NCBI GenBank assembly: GCA_016710385.1
Contig: JADJVX010000021.1
Location: forward strand, 62,001 to 126,000
Direction of reading: 5' to 3'
Origin: Actinomycetales bacterium
GTDB lineage: Bacteria > Actinomycetota > Actinomycetes > Actinomycetales > Dermatophilaceae
Length of the DNA: 64,000 bases
The notes below the pieces were generated by a model. It saw nothing but the letters and a program-made list of their open reading frames with translations. It had not been told where the DNA came from and did not search any database. How positions within the stretch are numbered: the stretch's first letter is position 1; each line of letters starts with the position of its first letter. The position numbers and the translations under genes were made by a program. Positions 39,015 through 48,071 of the stretch are shown here, one piece after another.

Positions 39015-40046
39015 GTGCTTATTGCACAGCGTCCCGTGCTCACCGAAGAGGTCGTGGCCGACAACCGCAGCCGCTTCGTCATCGAGCCGCTCGAGCCTGG
39101 CTTCGGCTACACGCTCGGCAACTCCCTGCGGCGCACCCTGCTGTCCAGCATCCCCGGTGCCGCGGTCACGTCGTTGCGGATCGACGGCGTGCTCCACGAG
39201 TTCCAGACGATCCCGGGCTGCAAGGAAGACGTCACCGAGATCATCCTCAACGTCAAGGGTCTGTTCGTCTCCTCGGAGCACGACGAGCCGGTCGTCATGT
39301 ATCTGCGCAAGCAGGGCCCCGGCCCGGTGACCGCAGCCGACATCGCGCCCCCGGCCGGTGTCGAGGTGCACAACCCCGACCTGCACATCGCCACCCTCAA
39401 CGCCAAGGGTCGGATCGAGATGGAGTTGACCGTCGAACGCGGTCGTGGCTACGTCTCGGCGCAGCAGAACAAGTCCGGTGACCAGGAGATCGGCCGCATC
39501 CCGGTCGACTCCATCTACTCGCCGGTGCTCGCCGTGACCTACAAGGTTGAGGCGACCCGTGTCGAGCAGCGCACCGACTTCGACCGGCTCATCGTCGACG
39601 TCGAGACCAAGTCGGCCATGGCCCCGCGTGACGCGATGGCCTCGGCCGGTAAGACCCTCGTCGAGCTGTTCGGCCTGGCCCGTGAGCTCAACGTCGAGGC
39701 CGAGGGCATCGACATGGGCCCGTCGCCGACCGACGCCGCGCTGGCCGCCGACCTGGCGCTGCCGATCGAGGACCTCGACCTCACCGTCCGGTCCTACAAC
39801 TGCCTCAAGCGCGAGGGCATCCACACGGTGGGCGAGCTCGTCGGGCGCAGCGAGGCCGACCTGCTGGACATCCGCAACTTCGGCGCCAAGTCCATCGACG
39901 AGGTCAAGGCGAAGCTGGCCGGGATGGGCCTGGCCCTTAAGGACAGCCCGCCCGGATTCGACCCCGCCGCCATCGTCGACACCTACGCCGACGACTTCGA
40001 CGACCTCGACGAGGGCCGCGCGCTGGCCGAGGACGAGCAGTTCTGA
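39015..40046 (+). CDS. rpoA: RNA polymerase alpha subunit
   Basis: The 343-residue subunit has the N-terminal assembly domain (FGYTLGNSLRRTLLSSIPG, with conserved Arg) and the C-terminal UP-element and activator domain (NCLKREGIHTVGELV, NFGAKSIDEVKAKLAGMG). An acidic tail follows. GTG 39015 is the start, after GAGAAAGG. Confidence 0.98.
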   Translation: MLIAQRPVLTEEVVADNRSRFVIEPLEPGFGYTLGNSLRRTLLSSIPGAAVTSLRIDGVLHEFQTIPGCKEDVTEIILNVKGLFVSSEHDEPVVMYLRKQGPGPVTAADIAPPAGVEVHNPDLHIATLNAKGRIEMELTVERGRGYVSAQQNKSGDQEIGRIPVDSIYSPVLAVTYKVEATRVEQRTDFDRLIVDVETKSAMAPRDAMASAGKTLVELFGLARELNVEAEGIDMGPSPTDAALAADLALPIEDLDLTVRSYNCLKREGIHTVGELVGRSEADLLDIRNFGAKSIDEVKAKLAGMGLALKDSPPGFDPAAIVDTYADDFDDLDEGRALAEDEQF

Positions 40047-40118
40047 CCCACCCGCCGCTGACCGGCGCCGGCGCGTAACACGCACGGCATACGGTCGCAC
40101 CGACAAGGAGAAACACCC

Positions 40119-40676
40119 ATGCCTACCCCTTCCAAGGGTCCCCGCCTCGGTGGCGGGCCGGCACACGAGCGGCTCATGCTGGCCGGTCTGGCCACGGCGC
40201 TGTTCGAGCACGACCGCATCACGACGACTGAGGCCAAGGCCAAGCGGCTGCGTCCGCTGGCAGAGCGGATGGTCACCTTCGCCAAGCGTGGCGACCTCGC
40301 CGCGCGCCGGCGGGTGCTGACGACCGTGCAGGACAAGGGCGTCGTGCACCGGCTCTTCACCGAGATCGCGCCCGACATGGCCGAGCGTGAGGGCGGCTAC
40401 ACCCGCATCACGAAGATCGGAGCCCGCAAGGGCGACAACGCGCCCATGGTCGTCATCGAGCTCGTCCGCGAGCGCGTGTCGGCCAAGAAGGCCACCGTCA
40501 AGGAGGCCGAGGCGGCGACCAAGCGTGCCGCCAAGGCCGCTCCCGCCCCGGCTCCGGTCGAGGTCGAGGACGAGGTCGTCGAAACTGCCGAGGTCGCCGA
40601 GCCGGTGCAGGACGCCCCGGTTGCCGATGCCGAAGCAACCCCGGACGGCAGCCCCGACGACGCGCAGGAGAAGTGA
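40119..40676 (+). CDS. rplQ: 50S ribosomal protein L17 with acidic tail
   Basis: Residues 1-120 are L17 (MPTPSKGPRLGGGPAHERLM, ITTTEAKAKRLRPLAERM). About 65 further residues are Lys/Ala then Glu/Val/Pro-rich and strongly acidic, an extension common in actinobacteria. It is the last gene of the alpha operon, followed by a strong terminator. Confidence 0.97.
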   Translation: MPTPSKGPRLGGGPAHERLMLAGLATALFEHDRITTTEAKAKRLRPLAERMVTFAKRGDLAARRRVLTTVQDKGVVHRLFTEIAPDMAEREGGYTRITKIGARKGDNAPMVVIELVRERVSAKKATVKEAEAATKRAAKAAPAPAPVEVEDEVVETAEVAEPVQDAPVADAEATPDGSPDDAQEK

Positions 40677-40695
40677 CCTCGCGCTGAGTCTTTCC

Positions 40696-40728
40696 AGTGG
40701 CCCCCGTCCGATCCGGACGGGGGCCACT
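40696..40728 (+). terminator. Terminator of the alpha operon
   Basis: A perfect 15-bp stem, AGTGGCCCCCGTCCG with its complement, and a three-base loop, 20 bases after rplQ. Confidence 0.88.
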
Positions 40729-40806
40729 GTCGTACGTCCGGCAGGCAACACCACGCGGCCAGCGGCACGTGGCGGCCCGGGCCGGTGGATGCGGGAGGAT
40801 GGGCCG

Positions 40807-41712
40807 GTGCGGCTGCGTCTGGATCTCGGCTACGACGGCACCGACTTCTCCGGCTGGGCAACCCAACCGGGGCGGCGGACCGTCGAAGGTGTGCTATCTG
40901 ACGCACTGACGACGCTGCTTCGGTCGCCCGATCCGGTGCGGCTCACCGTCGCCGGACGCACCGACGCGGGGGTCCATGCCCGCGGCCAAGTGGCGCATGC
41001 GGACGTCGACGACACGGCATACCTTGCCTTGCCGGGACGCTCGGACCGCAGCCCCGAGCAGGCGGCGAGCACGCGGCTTGCGGGGCTCCTGCCTGCCGAT
41101 GTCGCCGTGCATCGGGTATGCCGTGCACCGGACGGTTTCGACGCGCGCTTCTCGGCGACGAGTCGGCGCTACCGCTATCGGATCGCCGATGCGCATGCGG
41201 TGCACGATCCGCTCCGGCGACGAGACACGGTCTGGCTGCGCGACTCCCTCGACGTGGGCGCGATGGACGCGGCGGCCGGGCAACTGCTCGGGTTGGGCGA
41301 CTTCGCGGCCTTCTGCAAGCGCCGCGAGGGCGCGACCACGGTGCGGACGCTGCTGGGTTTCACCTGGACGCGCGATGCTGCCAGCGGGGTCGTCGAGGCG
41401 AGCGTGGTCGCGGATGCGTTCTGCCATTCCATGGTGCGAGCGCTCGTCGGGGCAGTGGTGCCGGTGGGGCTGGGGCGAGCGGACCTGGAGTGGCCGCGCC
41501 GAGTGCAACTGGCCGCGGTGCGTGACCCGCATGTCAAGGTCATGCCCGCGCACGGGCTGTCCCTCGAGGAGGTCACCTACCCTCACGACGACCTGTTGGC
41601 CGAGCGGGCTCGCATCGCGCGGTCTCGCCGTGACGCATCCATGCAGCAGGACCAGAGTGCGATGCTGGCATGCGTAGGACGATCACCTTTGACGACGACG
41701 TCCTCCGATTGA
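40807..41712 (+). CDS. truA: tRNA pseudouridine(38-40) synthase TruA
   Basis: LRLDLGYDGTDFSGWATQPG, the catalytic VAGRTDAGVHARGQVAH (Asp nucleophile) and FCKRREGATTVRTL identify TruA, which modifies the tRNA anticodon arm. GTG 40807 lies six bases after GAGGAT (40795-40800), a leaderless arrangement. The last 20 or so residues (after RIARSRRDA) are not family-like and run into the vapB frame, so the original C-terminus may have been replaced where the toxin-antitoxin remnant begins. Confidence 0.93.
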   Translation: MRLRLDLGYDGTDFSGWATQPGRRTVEGVLSDALTTLLRSPDPVRLTVAGRTDAGVHARGQVAHADVDDTAYLALPGRSDRSPEQAASTRLAGLLPADVAVHRVCRAPDGFDARFSATSRRYRYRIADAHAVHDPLRRRDTVWLRDSLDVGAMDAAAGQLLGLGDFAAFCKRREGATTVRTLLGFTWTRDAASGVVEASVVADAFCHSMVRALVGAVVPVGLGRADLEWPRRVQLAAVRDPHVKVMPAHGLSLEEVTYPHDDLLAERARIARSRRDASMQQDQSAMLACVGRSPLTTTSSD

Positions 41713-42047
41713 TCCAGGACGCCGCCCATCGCGAGCGCCGCAGCATGAGAGAGGTCGTCAACGGTGCGCTGCGGGCCGCCTTTCGTGAGCCGAGGTCGAC
41801 GGAGTTCCTCGCGAGCGTGCATCGCGCTGTGCTTCGACCCGGCGTCGAATCCGGCCGCCTCAATGCGCTGGTCGACGAGTTGGCCGACGATGCTGCCGCT
41901 GCAGCGATGCGGGCGGACGTGACCCTCATCTCACGACCGATGCGAAGATCGCCGCGCATGCGCTGGAATTCGACGCCGTCGTCGTGACCCGCGACACCGA
42001 CTTCGGGAGGTTCCCGGGCGTGCGGGTCTTCGACCCTCTGCGATAAC
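41670..42047 (+). pseudogene. Decayed VapBC toxin-antitoxin module
   Basis: ATG 41670 gives a VapB-like ribbon-helix-helix antitoxin (MRRTITFDDDVLRLIQDAAH, REVVNGALRAAF) ending near PGVESGRLNALVDELADD. Instead of a stop and a full toxin, the sequence passes almost directly into the C-terminal part of a PIN-domain VapC in another frame (LTTDAKIAAHALEFDAVVVT, DTDFGRFPGVRVFDPLR, TAA 42045-42047). About the first 90 toxin residues, with the first catalytic Asp, are missing. As read, the antitoxin frame ends at 41987 with a scrambled tail. Confidence 0.75.
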
Positions 42048-42086
42048 GCTTCGCCGAGGAACCGGCCATGGGCAAGGATGGTCGCC

Positions 42087-43849
42087 GTGGGCCATGTCGA
42101 CGTCAACCAGGTGAGCTTTGACCTACCCGACGGTCGCCCGCTGCTGCGCGAGGTGAGCCTTCGGGTGGGGGAGGGCGCCAAGGTCGCCCTCATCGGCCCC
42201 AATGGCACCGGCAAGACGACGCTCAGCCGGATCATCAGCGGCGACCTGTCCGCGCACGGCGGTGCGGTGACGCGCTCGGGCGGCTTGGGGGTGATGCGGC
42301 AGTTCATCGGCTCGGTGCGTGACGATTCGACGGTGCGCGACCTGCTCGTCTCGGTGGCCCCGGGCAAGATTCGTTCTGCCGCAGCGGAAATCGACCGCAC
42401 TGAGCTTCTCGTCATGGAACACGACCGAGAGGCCGACCAGTTGGCCTACGCGCAGGCCCTCATCGACTGGGGCGACGCCGGGGGCTACGACCACGAGACC
42501 CTGTGGGACACCTGCACCGTCGCGGCACTGGGCGTGCCCTATGAGCGCGCGCAATATCGCGCTGTCGCAACGCTTTCCGGAGGCGAACAGAAGCGACTCG
42601 TGCTCGAGGCGCTGCTACGCGGACCGGACGAGGTGCTGCTGCTCGACGAGCCGGACAACTACCTCGATGTGCCCGGCAAGCGTTGGCTGGAGGAGGCCTT
42701 GAGAGAGAGCCCCAAGACCGTGCTGTTCATCTCGCATGATCGAGAGTTGTTGGCGCAGGCCGCGACTCGTATCGCAACGTTGGAACCAGGTGCAGCGGGC
42801 TCGACCATCTGGGTGCATCCGGGCTCGTTCGCGACCTACGCTGCGGCCCGCGCCGACCGTAACGCGCGACTCGAGGAGTTGCGCACCCGGTGGGACGAGG
42901 AGCACGCCAAGCTCAAGGCCCTGGTCGTCATGTATTGCACCAAGGCGGCCTACAACTCCGACATGGCCGCGCGGTTGCAGGCGGCCGAAACCCGACTGCG
43001 GCGGTTCGTCGAGGCGGGACCCCCAGAGGCCGTGCCCGTGCCGCAGCGGCTGCGGATGCGGCTGCAGGGTGGCCGGACCGCCAAACGGGCCGTCATCTGC
43101 GAACGGCTCGAACTCGCCGCAGGTCCTGTCCACGACGGTGCAGCATCGCCTGGCGAGGCCCGCGACTCGGACGGGAGCGCGCTCACCGGGGTGCTCATGA
43201 AGCCCTTCGACGTCGAGATCTGGTTCGGTGAGCGCCTGGCCGTGCTGGGCTCCAACGGTTCCGGCAAGTCGCACTTCCTGCGACTTCTGGCTGCTGGGGG
43301 CTCCGACCCGGACCTCGAACACCGCCCGGTGGGAGACACCGCGGCAGCGGCAGCCGAACCGGTCCGGCATACCGGCGTGGCGCGGTTGGGCTCCCGGGTG
43401 CGGCCGGGCTGGTTCGCCCAGACCCACGACCAGCCGCGCCTGGTGGGGCGCACCCTGCTGGAAATCCTGCACCGGGGGGACACCCACCGCGACGGTATGC
43501 CGCGCGAGCTCGCCTCGCGCACACTCGACCGGTACGGCCTGGCCAAGAGCGCCGAGCAGACCTTCGAGTCGTTGTCCGGGGACAGCAGGCCCGGTTCCAG
43601 ATCCTGTTGCTGGAGTTGTCGGGGGCGACCCTCCTGCTGCTGGACGAGCCGACCGACAATCTCGACCTGGAATCGGCCGAGGCCCTGGAGGCGGCGCTCG
43701 ACACCTTCGAGGGGACTGTCGTGGCTGTCACTCACGATCGCTGGTTCGCTCGGTCCTTCGACCGCTTCCTCGTTTTCCGTGCCGATGGGGCCGTGGTGTC
43801 CAGCGACGAGCCGATCTGGGACGAGGGCCGGGTCGCCCGTCCCCGGTGA
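42087..43849 (+). pseudogene. ABC-F family ATPase, one-base frameshift
   Basis: A soluble protein with two ATPase domains and no membrane part. Domain 1: LIGPNGTGKTTLSRII, LSGGEQKRLVLEALLRG, VLLLDEPDNYLDVPG. Linker with charged coiled region (RLEELRTRWDEEHAKLKALV). Domain 2: LGSNGSGKSHFLRLLAAG. At 43578-43581 a run of four G shifts the frame; with five, it reads LSGGQQARFQILLLEL and continues to LLLDEPTDNLDLESAEALEA. ABC-F proteins act on ribosomes, some giving antibiotic resistance. GTG 42087 fits a leaderless start and the family N-terminus. Probably intact in the living strain. Confidence 0.8.
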
Positions 43850-43885
43850 CAGGATCCGACCCGATTCTTGGGTCAGACTGGCTCA

Positions 43886-44476
43886 TCACCTCGGCTCAGG
43901 CATGGGCGCGCGATCGACGTCGAGCGGGTGGGTCAGGGCATAGACGGCGACCCGTCGGGCCGTCGGATTCCCTTGTCCGACACGGCGATACCGCGCCAGC
44001 AGATCGGCGATCTCGGCTCGCAGGCTCACCAGTTGGTCGCTGGTCACGATCACCGTGCCGTCGGTGACTCCTGCCGCGTCGCGCCAGCGTGTCGGCCAGG
44101 CGGCAGACGCTTCCAGCCACCGATCGGCCTGGGACACCAAGTGCGCCAGGTAGTCCCGTTCCAGCCAGAGCGCCGCCTCCTGGTCGTCGTGGCGGGGGCG
44201 CTGTTCGTATGCCGTGGCCGGGCTCGGGGGGGCCCACAGGGCCGGCTGTTCCTGGGCGACCCAGCGGCGCTGGCGACCCGTGTTGTCCGTCGCGTCGGCG
44301 ACCAGTCCGGCGTTGGCGAGGATTCGCAGGTGATAAGAGGTCGCCCCGGAGTTGGTGCCGAGCAGCCGAGCCAAGGCGGTGGCCGTTGCCGGTCCGCCGG
44401 TCCGGAGTAGGGCGTAGAGCCGGGAGCGCAGCGGGTGCGCGAGAGTCGCCAACGGCGCACGTGAGGGGGACGGCAT
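43886..44476 (-). CDS. ArsR-type winged-helix regulator
   Basis: About 196 residues. LATLAHPLRSRLYALLRTGG, ATALARLLGTNSGATSYHLR and RILANAGLV form a winged helix-turn-helix of the ArsR/HTH_20 kind; GRQRRWVAQ fits the wing. The rest is helical and Trp/Arg-rich, probably for dimerisation or ligand sensing. No metal-binding Cys cluster is visible. The start is uncertain: ATG at 44476 is preferred because a GTG at 44506 lies within the direct repeats. It converges with the ABC-F gene, 36 bases apart. Confidence 0.75.
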   Translation of the reverse strand: MPSPSRAPLATLAHPLRSRLYALLRTGGPATATALARLLGTNSGATSYHLRILANAGLVADATDNTGRQRRWVAQEQPALWAPPSPATAYEQRPRHDDQEAALWLERDYLAHLVSQADRWLEASAAWPTRWRDAAGVTDGTVIVTSDQLVSLRAEIADLLARYRRVGQGNPTARRVAVYALTHPLDVDRAPMPEPR

Positions 44477-44486
44477 ACCGAGGATT

Positions 44487-44521
44487 TTTGCATAAAATCT
44501 TTGCACAGTCTCTTTGCATAA
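44487..44521. promoter_or_regulatory. Three TTTGCAYAR direct repeats, 13-bp period
   Basis: TTTGCATAA (44487), TTTGCACAG (44500) and TTTGCATAA (44513) recur exactly every 13 bp in an AT-rich island of this GC-rich region, directly upstream of the ArsR-like gene. They look like an operator array, probably autoregulatory. Confidence 0.6.
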
Positions 44522-44602
44522 CGGTCACCGTTCGGCATTCGCAGCCCACCGACGGGGCATCGTCGCAGGTCAACGGCCCGGTATGCCGTGCTCTCACGTC
44601 GA

Positions 44603-44632
44603 TTGGGAAGTGGTCTGCCGCCCCCGTAGACT
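44603..44632 (+). promoter_or_regulatory. Putative rplM-rpsI promoter
   Basis: TTGGGA (44603-44608) and TAGACT (44627-44632), 18 bp apart, followed by a leader of about 100 nt that contains one motif copy (44706). Confidence 0.45.
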
Positions 44633-44741
44633 TGAGGACTGTTGTGCCAGTGCTCCGATCTCCGGGTCGGGCACCCGGGGCCGCCGTCGCGCGGTCGGGA
44701 CCACACGGCATACCTCTATCTGGAGAAGGAAAGACGAGCAC

Positions 44742-45184
44742 ATGCGCACGTACACCCCCAAGCCCGGCGAGGTCACTCGCACGTGGCATGTCATCGACGC
44801 GACGGACGTCGTGCTCGGCCGGCTGGCCACGCACACGGCGGTCCTGCTGCGCGGCAAGCACAAGCCGACCTTCGCGCCGCACGTCGACACTGGTGACTTC
44901 GTCATCATCATCAATGCCGACAAGGTTGCCCTCACCGGCGCCAAGGCCGAGCAGAAGCGCGCCTACCGGCACTCCGGGTTCCCGGGCGGTCTGTCCTCGC
45001 TGACCTACGCCGAGCTGCTCGACAAGGACCCCCGCCGGGCCATCGAGAAGGCTGTGCGCGGCATGCTGCCGAAGAACAGCCTGGCCCGCCAGCAGCTGAC
45101 CAAGCTCAAGGTCTATTCCGGCCCTCCCACCCGCACGCGGCTCAGAAGCCCGTCCCCTTCGACTTCACCCAGGTCGCCCAGTAA
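44742..45184 (+). CDS. rplM: 50S ribosomal protein L13, frameshifted near the C-terminus in this sequence
   Basis: MRTYTPKPGEVTRTWHVIDA, VLGRLATHTAVLLRGKHKP and AVRGMLPKNSLARQQLTKLK are L13. After KVYSG the frame slips. One base missing around 45121-45127 (GGCCCTCCC) restores HPHAAQKPVPFDFTQVAQ and TAA at 45182-45184, giving the usual 147 residues. As read, translation would run to 45239 into rpsI. Since L13 is normally essential, a sequencing indel is the likeliest cause. ATG follows GGAGAAGGA. Confidence 0.9.
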
Positions 45185-45231
45185 GGCCCCGGCCCGCACT
45201 GGCACCGACGGCATACTGACAAGGAATCACC

Positions 45232-45738
45232 GTGGCTGACACGCAGAACCTGGACCTCGAACTCGAGGCCGACGAGCCCGCTCTCTCGGAATACACGACC
45301 GAGACCGACACCACCATTGCGGCGGCATCCGCCCGCAAGCCCTCCGCCTCCGCCCCCGGCGCGGCCACCGGTCGGCGCAAGCAGGCCATCGCCCGCGTGC
45401 GCATCGTCCCGGGCAGCGGCTCGTGGACGATCAACGGCCGGACGCTGGACTCCTACTTCCCGAACAAGGTGCACCAGCAGCTGGTCAACGAGCCCTTCAA
45501 GGTGCTCGACCTCGACGGCGCCTACGACGTGCTCGTCCGCGTGCACGGCGGTGGCCCCTCGGGCCAGGCCGGTGCGGTGCGCCTCGGCGTCGCGCGTGCG
45601 CTCAACGAGGTCGACGCCGAGCTCAACCGTCCGGCGCTGAAGAAGGCCGGCTTCCTCACCCGGGACGCCCGCGTTCCCGAGCGCAAGAAGGCCGGTCTCA
45701 AGAAGGCCCGCAAGGCCCCGCAGTACAGCAAGCGCTGA
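45232..45738 (+). CDS. rpsI: 30S ribosomal protein S9
   Basis: The 168-residue S9 has GRRKQAIARVRIVPGSGSW, GGGPSGQAGAVRLGVARAL and ends KKARKAPQYSKR, whose last Arg contacts P-site tRNA. An acidic/Ala N-terminal extension of about 40 residues precedes the core. GTG 45232 follows AAGGAATC, 47 bases after the true rplM stop. Confidence 0.97.
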   Translation: MADTQNLDLELEADEPALSEYTTETDTTIAAASARKPSASAPGAATGRRKQAIARVRIVPGSGSWTINGRTLDSYFPNKVHQQLVNEPFKVLDLDGAYDVLVRVHGGGPSGQAGAVRLGVARALNEVDAELNRPALKKAGFLTRDARVPERKKAGLKKARKAPQYSKR

Positions 45739-45758
45739 TCCACAGGTTCCACTGTGGC

Positions 45759-45795
45759 GCCGAGGGCGGCCCGGAGACTCCGGGCCGCCCTCGGC
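45759..45795 (+). terminator. Terminator after rpsI
   Basis: A perfect 17-bp GC stem around a three-base loop (45776-45778), 20 bases after the rpsI stop. Confidence 0.88.
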
Positions 45796-45844
45796 ACGTC
45801 CCGCCCCGGCCGCACGCCGGAGGGGAGTACCTTTCACAACGGCG

Positions 45845-45864
45845 GGTATGCCGCGCGGCATACC
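45845..45864. repeat. Perfect 20-bp palindrome of the motif
   Basis: GGTATGCCGCGCGGCATACC is two motif copies head to head, in the rpsI-glmM spacer just after TACCTT (45828-45833), a possible glmM -10. Confidence 0.85.
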
Positions 45865-45931
45865 TGAGACTGACAGCGCGTCAGCCACGGCGAGCGGCCG
45901 GGGCGCGGCGACGCGCACGGAGGGACAGAAC

Positions 45932-47278
45932 GTGGGTCAACTGTTCGGCACCGACGGGGTGCGAGGCCTGGCCAACGGCAAGATCACCGCAGAATTGGCC
46001 CTCGACCTGTCGGTCGCAGCCGCACATGTGCTGGGTGAGAAGGGGGAGTTCGCGGGGCACCGACCCTTTGCCGTCGTCGGCACCGACGGCCGAGCATCCG
46101 GCGAGTTCCTCACGGCCGCCGTCATCGCGGGCTTGGCCTCGGCGGGCGTCGACGTCTGGGATGCCGGGATGCTGCCGACGCCGGCGATTGCCTTCCTGAC
46201 CGCCGACCTGGGAGCCGACCTCGGGGTGATGCTGTCAGCGTCGCACAACGCCATGCCGGACAACGGCATCAAGTTCCTCGCCCGCGGCGGACACAAGCTC
46301 GACGACGCGGTCGAGGATGCCATCGAGGCCCGGGTGGGAGAGCCGTGGACCCGGCCGACCGGTGCCGATGTCGGCCGGGTGCGCCGGTTGACCGACGGGT
46401 CCAGCCGATACATCCAGCACTTGTTGTCGGCGCTGCCGCACCGGTTGGAGGGGCTGCACGTCGTCATCGACGCGGCCCACGGCGCGGCCTCTGCCGTCTC
46501 CCCGCTGGTCTTCCGCGAGGGCGGGGCTTATGTGACGGTGATCGGCGCCTCTCCGACCGGCCTCAACATCAACGACGGCTACGGCTCGACCCACCTGGAG
46601 CGGTTGCAGCGCAAGGTCATCGAGGAGCAGGCTCACCTGGGGATTGCCCACGACGGCGACGCCGACCGCTGTCTGGCGGTCGACGCCCGGGGTGAGGTCG
46701 TCGACGGCGACCAGATCATGAGCATCCTTGCGCTCGCGATGCGCGAGCGGGGTGAACTCGCGCAGGACACCCTTGTCGCCACCGTTATGAGCAACCTCGG
46801 GATGCTGCAGGCGATGGCTCGCGAAGGGGTCACGGTCCGCCAGACTAGCGTCGGCGACCGCTACGTCCTGGAGGACATGAAGGCCGGCGGCTACTCCCTC
46901 GGGGGCGAGCAGTCCGGTCACGTCATCATGCTTGGCCACGGCACGACCGGCGATGGCGTGCTCACCGGCCTGATGCTCGCCTCACGTGTGGCGCAGACCG
47001 GGCGGTCGCTGGCCGATCTGGCGTCGGTCATGGTGCGGCTGCCGCAGATCCTCGTCAACGTCAAGGGCGTCGACAAGGACGCGGTCGACTCGGATGCGGT
47101 GGTGCAGGCGGCCGTCGCTCGGGCGGCTGAGGCCCTGGGTGGCTCAGGTCGAGTGTTGCTGCGCAAGTCCGGCACCGAGCCGCTCGTCCGGGTCATGGTC
47201 GAGGCTCCCGATCAGGAGCAGGCCGACGCGGTGGCTCACGAGCTGGCCGATGTCGTGCGCGCCCAGTTGAGCCTCTGA
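45932..47278 (+). CDS. glmM: Phosphoglucosamine mutase
   Basis: The 448-residue enzyme converts glucosamine-6-phosphate to glucosamine-1-phosphate for UDP-GlcNAc synthesis, feeding peptidoglycan and the wecB product here. It begins GQLFGTDGVRGLANG. The phosphoserine loop is MLSASHNAMPDNG (Ser about 104), the metal loop DGDADRCLAVD and the substrate loop GEQSGHVI, with RKSGTEPLVRVMVE near the end. GTG 45932 is preferred, after ACGGAGGGA; the open frame extends 28 codons upstream. Confidence 0.96.
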   Translation: MGQLFGTDGVRGLANGKITAELALDLSVAAAHVLGEKGEFAGHRPFAVVGTDGRASGEFLTAAVIAGLASAGVDVWDAGMLPTPAIAFLTADLGADLGVMLSASHNAMPDNGIKFLARGGHKLDDAVEDAIEARVGEPWTRPTGADVGRVRRLTDGSSRYIQHLLSALPHRLEGLHVVIDAAHGAASAVSPLVFREGGAYVTVIGASPTGLNINDGYGSTHLERLQRKVIEEQAHLGIAHDGDADRCLAVDARGEVVDGDQIMSILALAMRERGELAQDTLVATVMSNLGMLQAMAREGVTVRQTSVGDRYVLEDMKAGGYSLGGEQSGHVIMLGHGTTGDGVLTGLMLASRVAQTGRSLADLASVMVRLPQILVNVKGVDKDAVDSDAVVQAAVARAAEALGGSGRVLLRKSGTEPLVRVMVEAPDQEQADAVAHELADVVRAQLSL

Positions 47279-47435
47279 CCGGTATGCCGGCTGGCCGGCT
47301 CGGTGCCCTCGGGCATCCTCGACCCCGCTGCAGTTCCCTGTGGATAACGATGGGCAGGAGTCGGTTGCCGTTGCCATACTTGGGTGCGGTCGGCAGTGCT
47401 CCCGCTGTCGTCGGATCGATATCAGGGGCTGCAGC

Positions 47436-48071
47436 ATGGATCGTTGGGGTAGGGGACTGGCGTCACTAACGGCGCCGTTGGTCGTTGGTCTGGCAGTGGC
47501 TGTGGCCTCAGGGTGCACGACCTCCGGTGGGACGTCGACGCCGTCGGGGTCGACGGCCACCGTGACGGCTTCGGTGACGAATGGCAGCTCGGATCCGTCG
47601 CCGTCCACATCGCCGGTGGCCACGCCTTCGGGATCGGCGACCGTTGCGCCGTTGCCGTCTTCGGTGCCGGCGGCGGCGCGAACCCGCGACGGTGCTGGCG
47701 CGGAGGCGTTCGTGCGGCACTTCTACGACCAGGTGAATGTGGCCTGGACGCTCCCGAAGGCCGGGCTCCTGCCGCCGTTGTGCCTGGCCACGTCAAAGAG
47801 TTGTGCCAGCTTCGAAGCCGAGGCGGCTGGCCTCGTGTCCAAGCACCATCGCTACTCCGGAGCACCCGTGACACTATCCAGTGTCGTAGACCTCGGAGAA
47901 ACCGATGGGCTTCGGGTGGTGGACTACCGAGCTGTTCAAGAACGTCGAGACGTCCTGGACTCCTCCGGCCATCCAGTCCTCACGGATGCTCGCAAGGAAT
48001 TGCACGGCGAAGCCGCGCTGACGTGGGTGGGTGACGGTTGGCGAATCGCCACTTTGAAGAAGGTGGTCTAG
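47436..48071 (+). CDS. Lipoprotein, DUF6318-like
   Basis: The 211-residue product has a signal peptide ending VASGCTTSGG (lipobox cysteine about residue 27), a Ser/Thr/Pro-rich linker and a compact domain with GAEAFVRHFYDQVNVAWTLP and LATSKSCASFEAEAAGL, resembling DUF6318. It would be anchored outside the membrane; function is unknown. ATG 47436 follows AGGGG. The stop TAG is inside the target duplication of the IS element; before insertion it overlapped the start of the gene now at 49482. Confidence 0.65.
   Translation: MDRWGRGLASLTAPLVVGLAVAVASGCTTSGGTSTPSGSTATVTASVTNGSSDPSPSTSPVATPSGSATVAPLPSSVPAAARTRDGAGAEAFVRHFYDQVNVAWTLPKAGLLPPLCLATSKSCASFEAEAAGLVSKHHRYSGAPVTLSSVVDLGETDGLRVVDYRAVQERRDVLDSSGHPVLTDARKELHGEAALTWVGDGWRIATLKKVV
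48064..48071. repeat. Left target-site duplication of the IS
   Basis: TGGTCTAG, identical to 49475-49482; eight bases is usual for IS256-family insertion. Confidence 0.8.

Noticed and set aside
47339..47347. TGTGGATAA, a perfect consensus DnaA box upstream of the DUF6318-like gene
   Set aside because: It is single, with no cluster, AT-rich unwinding region or dnaA nearby. One perfect 9-mer in 64 kb can arise by chance.
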